The notes below the pieces were generated by a model. It saw only the letters and a list, made by a program, of their open reading frames with translations. It had not been told where the DNA came from and did not search any database. From the NCBI GenBank assembly GCA_034696485.1, contig JAQIWT010001259.1, forward strand, positions 1 to 11,639: a stretch of DNA of 11,639 nucleotides, in the 5' to 3' direction. A program made the position numbers and the translations under genes. Of this stretch, positions 10,701-11,639 are shown piece by piece (position 1 is the stretch's first letter; the number at the start of each line of letters is the position of its first letter). The DNA comes from Isohypsibius dastychi. Its lineage: Eukaryota; Tardigrada; Eutardigrada; Parachela; Isohypsibiidae.

Positions 10701-11337
10701 AAAGCTCAACGAGTTTCTCAGTCTTCTGGATGGCTCGGTGCGAAAAATTGAGGTAAGTGAAGTGTATCCCATTTCATGTTTATTTCACATCTTCAAGTGC
10801 TTTGTTGTATTCTTTTCAGGAGAGAATTTCAAGTGCGATTCATCGTCTTCTCATAATAATACAATCAGAGACACCGATTGAAACCGCAGATCATATTCGC
10901 GATTCTCTTGTCCAGAGCTCCTCTGTGAAGGTGAGAACGAGTAGATCAGATATCACTTTTTCGACTCCCCAGGTGGTTGATAGTTATTCGGGAATGCTCC
11001 GTATTCTACAGTATGAGTTTCACACATTCGAACTAAAATGTTGAATAGATTTTATGTTAGTAATGCAAGTTCGGTTGAAAGATCTCTTTAAAGAATATTA
11101 GTTTTAGTACGTAGAAATATTTCGAGCTTTTTTTCAAGTTTGTATTTCTGTGCGAATGATGTCATACTTGATTGAAAATTTAGCAAGTTTGACTCGCTGC
11201 TGATGTGATACTTGTTTCAGACAATTTTTGTTCACGGAGCGGATGATCTCAGGATGCAGCTGGATGACGCGAATATTTTGAACGAGTTGAAAGGGCGTTT
11301 AAAATTCGACCATCTGAAGTTCATCGTCTATCGCAGA
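4458..11337 (+). CDS. PLEKHG4: RhoGEF of the PLEKHG4/PLEKHG4B/ARHGEF40 group (puratrophin-1/quattro-like), N-terminal part, seven exons
   Basis: Family members activate Rho GTPases through a C-terminal DH-PH module and act on actin and keratin organisation in the cytoplasm; that module is not in this window. Joined exons are 4458-4718, 8787-9318, 10091-10252, 10318-10432, 10635-10752, 10820-10930 and 11221-11337: 1416 bases, 472 codons, with every junction in phase. Residues 1-245 or so form the group-specific N-terminal domain: FYGDCHGDLQVLCHSFLAPA near 55-75, GWPLC at 106-110, GDFYLHI at 137-143. A serine-rich linker follows to about 300. ELHEELLLSG...FPG (304-319) leads into a CRAL-TRIO domain with PVVFVFP (327-333), YFHSIAR (351-357), GFTLLLDLS (364-372) and HRLLIII (404-410). 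This order is compared with the vertebrate family from memory, not by a search. Which of the three vertebrate paralogues is closest cannot be decided; an invertebrate co-orthologue is likeliest. The 3' end is cut by the window. Confidence 0.82.
4719..8786 (+). other. Intron of 4068 bases between exons 1 and 2
   Basis: It begins gtaaga and ends ttttgcag, phase 0. Continuity of the family alignment across it (F-L-x-P-A helix in exon 1, GWPLC in exon 2) argues against a missing coding exon inside. It holds only unsupported ORFs, the longest on the reverse strand at 6105-6578 (157 codons). There is also a TATA-like gtatatataaaacg at 5051-5064 and a tandem repeat near its 3' end. Long first introns often contain enhancers or alternative promoters; none can be read directly here. 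Confidence 0.7.
8563..8628. repeat. Two-copy 33-bp tandem repeat near the 3' end of intron 1
   Basis: Copies are 8563-8595 and 8596-8628, matching at 27 of 33 positions. They share an uninterrupted core tatttcgaccgtgat at 8568-8582 and 8601-8615. It lies about 160-225 bases upstream of the exon 2 acceptor. It could be a simple local duplication or a paired binding site. Confidence 0.85.
8787..9318 (+). CDS. PLEKHG4: PLEKHG4-like exon 2: rest of the N-terminal domain and start of the Ser-rich linker (residues 88-264)
   Basis: The acceptor is tatttctgttttgcag ending at 8786; phase 0 matches the previous donor. The reading carries family signatures: GWPLCVEGK (106-114), LRAGDFYLHI (134-143), then LFLCLKLRTLLGE and IPDSQLSMAFSHKWFEE (172-188). 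These align in order and spacing with the vertebrate N-terminal domain as I remember it. After about residue 233 the sequence becomes a serine/threonine/cysteine-rich linker (SLSDSTS, DSSSTECPCSCSISSTTT). The donor chosen is G|gtaact at 9319, a weaker match than the others, but it leaves one base that pairs in phase with exon 3. Read through, the frame stays open to TAA at 9354-9356. An overlapping frame (9077-9307) also looks protein-like and is discussed separately. Confidence 0.78.
9319..10090 (+). other. Intron of 772 bases between exons 2 and 3
   Basis: It begins gtaact and ends tttcctccag, phase 1. AT-rich with no recognisable gene. Near its start the exon 2 frame reaches TAA at 9354-9356, and a canonical AATAAA follows at 9396-9401, so the intron could supply a short alternative 3' end. 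The 65-codon reverse ORF at 9796-9993 is not supported. Confidence 0.7.
9396..9401 (+). terminator. Possible polyadenylation signal AATAAA inside intron 2
   Basis: A canonical AATAAA lies 40 bases after the stop codon (9354-9356) reached if the exon 2 donor is not used. This is the arrangement expected for an intronic poly(A) isoform, but the hexamer is common in AT-rich DNA. Confidence 0.25.
10091..10252 (+). CDS. PLEKHG4: PLEKHG4-like exon 3: Ser-rich linker into the CRAL-TRIO lead-in (residues 265-318)
   Basis: The acceptor tttcctccag ends at 10090. The first two bases complete a GAT codon with the last base of exon 2. The protein runs DSGLNDRSAFPAEK, then a polar stretch with PCSKSPTGS, then ISELHEELLLSGGMTFPG. 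The last part matches the conserved lead-in of the family's CRAL-TRIO domain, in which a helix of the type LxELLxSGxxxLPG precedes the first strand. The donor is CCTG|gtgggt at 10253, leaving phase 1. An alternative donor at 10257 (gtatcc) would shift the next exon out of its CRAL-TRIO frame, so it was not used. Without splicing the frame stops at 10282-10284. Confidence 0.8.
10253..10317 (+). other. Intron of 65 bases between exons 3 and 4
   Basis: It begins gtgggt and ends ctgaacag, phase 1. An in-frame TGA (10282-10284) would truncate the protein if it were retained. Confidence 0.8.
10318..10432 (+). CDS. PLEKHG4: PLEKHG4-like exon 4: first half of the CRAL-TRIO domain (residues 319-356)
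   Basis: The exon is too short to be prominent as an ORF, but it is well supported by its ends: acceptor cttctgaacag ending 10317 and strong donor CG|gtaagt at 10433. Spliced to exon 3 it reads G-VSNKQQHPVVFVFP, then TKFPVGITEKDFVDLFAYFH, then SIAR, the last codon being split CG|G. PVVFVFP is the first core beta strand of a CRAL-TRIO (Sec14-like) fold. DLFAYFHSIAR corresponds to the L-L-x-Y-x-H-S-I-P/A helix conserved in Trio, Dbl and PLEKHG4 relatives. The domain typically binds phosphoinositides or interacts with the GEF module; its ligand here is unknown. Confidence 0.85.
10433..10634 (+). other. Intron of 202 bases between exons 4 and 5
   Basis: It begins with the consensus gtaagt and ends gccttttccag, phase 2. 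It contains a near-duplicated stretch at about 10502-10540, where ttttga/aacttg and ggaataatt recur. Confidence 0.82.
10635..10752 (+). CDS. PLEKHG4: PLEKHG4-like exon 5: CRAL-TRIO core strand and helix (residues 357-396)
   Basis: The acceptor tctgccttttccag ends at 10634, and the donor is GAG|gtaagt at 10753. The first base completes an Arg codon from exon 4. The protein reads ESVSKTGFTLLLDLSTPHTS, then VIKLNEFLSLLDGSVRKIE. GFTLLLDLS is the second core strand of the CRAL-TRIO domain, corresponding to GFTVIVDMR-like sequence in Trio-family proteins. The following helix corresponds to the segment that leads to the third strand. The exon ends in phase 0. Confidence 0.86.
10753..10819 (+). other. 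Intron of 67 bases between exons 5 and 6
   Basis: It begins with the consensus gtaagt and ends attcttttcag, phase 0. The small size is typical of compact invertebrate introns. Confidence 0.82.
10820..10930 (+). CDS. PLEKHG4: PLEKHG4-like exon 6: CRAL-TRIO third strand (residues 397-433)
   Basis: The acceptor attcttttcag ends at 10819, and the donor is AAG|gtgaga at 10931. It is exactly 37 codons, phase 0 on both sides. The reading ERISSAIHRLLIIIQSE supplies the I-H-x-L-L-I-I strand seen in the family (compare IHSILLLVD-type sequence in PLEKHG4B). It is followed by a polar stretch ending SSSVK. A CAG at 10970-10972 would allow a 42-base intron and another small exon, but that reading runs to a stop without matching the family; joining to 11221 continues the domain. 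Confidence 0.82.
10931..11220 (+). other. Intron of 290 bases between exons 6 and 7
   Basis: It begins gtgaga and ends cttgtttcag, phase 0. A secondary AG acceptor-like site at 10971-10972 after a T/C-rich stretch is probably unused, since its reading ends at a stop (11042-11044) without family similarity. Confidence 0.75.
11221..11337 (+). CDS. PLEKHG4: PLEKHG4-like exon 7: end of the CRAL-TRIO domain (residues 434-472); gene continues beyond the window
   Basis: The acceptor gatacttgtttcag ends at 11220, and the donor is AGA|gtaaga at 11338. It is 39 codons, phase 0 on both sides. The protein reads TIFVHGADDLRMQLDDANIL, then NELKGRLKFDHLKFIVYRR. This is the typical end of a Dbl/PLEKHG4 CRAL-TRIO domain, where a strand is followed by 'x-L-x-x-x-L-G-G-x-L-x-Y-x-H-x-x-W'. 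The sequence here keeps the L-x-x-x-L-x-G-x-L-x-F-x-H pattern but has Lys in place of the usual final Trp (DHLKF). If the donor is ignored the frame stays open to TAG at 11491, adding a hydrophobic tail unlike any family member. Confidence 0.82.
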
Positions 11338-11639
11338 GTAAGAAAGATCACAAAGACTGCAATTTTAACAAGAGAATCGCTTGCAGAAAATATTGTATAT
11401 TCGATCAAAAAAAATCGTAATTTAATAAAGCAATCAACACTGTTGGTGCTTGGCTTTCAGATTTTTTTCTGGTATTATGGAATGATTCTGTAGTTTACTG
11501 GCTAATGCAACCAGCCTCCCTGCCATATTGCAAAAGGACGCAGTTTCGGATGTGGTCAGGGGTATGGATGAGCTTAACATTTTGCCGTTATAACGGAATG
11601 TTATGTTAAATTGTTATAACATAACATAACGGCCCAATT
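11338..11639 (+). other. 5' part of the intron after exon 7, running out of the window
   Basis: It begins gtaaga. No acceptor followed by a family-like exon appears before the window ends. The AG at 11459-11460 after gcttggctttcag is acceptor-like, but the sequence behind it soon stops in the expected phase 0 frame. At least 302 bases long. Confidence 0.65.
11584..11633. repeat. Compound inverted repeat built on ATAAC units
   Basis: An 11-bp perfect stem (atgttatgtta 11598-11608, taacataacat 11617-11627) is flanked by outer arms gccgtt (11584-11589) and aacggc (11628-11633). The left arm also contains the 12-bp palindrome ccgttataacgg (11585-11596). The right arm is three tandem ataac units (11616-11630). 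It may be a terminal inverted repeat or subterminal part of a small transposon that continues past the window, or just a cruciform-prone repeat. Confidence 0.75.

Noticed and set aside
10973-11044. Possible extra exon after a 42-base intron
   Set aside because: The reading stops soon and does not match the CRAL-TRIO continuation, which is supplied precisely by 11221-11337.
11212-11493. 93-codon ORF with a hydrophobic C-terminal tail
   Set aside because: Only 11221-11337 is exon; the tail lies after a good donor (AGA|gtaaga) and is probably intron read-through.

Overview
The window looks like nuclear DNA of an invertebrate animal. It is AT-rich, has no operons or ribosome binding sites, and carries a split gene with GT..AG introns of very different sizes (65 bp to about 4.1 kb). 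I cannot fix the phylum. An arthropod or another ecdysozoan is a guess from the short introns and base composition.

One gene can be supported, on the + strand. Seven exons (4458-4718, 8787-9318, 10091-10252, 10318-10432, 10635-10752, 10820-10930, 11221-11337) join in a consistent reading phase. They give 1416 coding bases, or 472 codons without a stop. The product is the N-terminal part of a Dbl-family Rho guanine nucleotide exchange factor of the PLEKHG4 (puratrophin-1) / PLEKHG4B / ARHGEF40 (Solo) group, called quattro in zebrafish. The first two exons hold the N-terminal domain peculiar to that group, with the GWPLC and GDFYL signatures. A serine-rich linker follows, and exons 3-7 encode a CRAL-TRIO (Sec14-like) domain. 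The spectrin-like repeats and the catalytic DH-PH module must lie downstream, beyond the window.

Layout: 1-4457 is upstream DNA with no convincing gene. It has a TATA-bearing hairpin near 2207 and a CpG-rich, palindrome-rich block at about 4120-4210 that is the best promoter or 5' UTR candidate. The first visible exon starts at a splice acceptor that directly abuts the ATG. A 4.07-kb intron (4719-8786) follows and contains a 33-bp two-copy tandem repeat close to its 3' end. The remaining exons sit densely between 8787 and 11337. The window ends inside a later intron, in an inverted repeat built from ATAAC units.

No tRNA, rRNA, CRISPR array or intact transposon was seen. I found no clear novel system. 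The most useful leads are the ATG-abutting acceptor (upstream 5' UTR exon or trans-splicing), a possible intronically polyadenylated short isoform after exon 2, a protein-like overlapping frame in exon 2, and the terminal inverted repeat.
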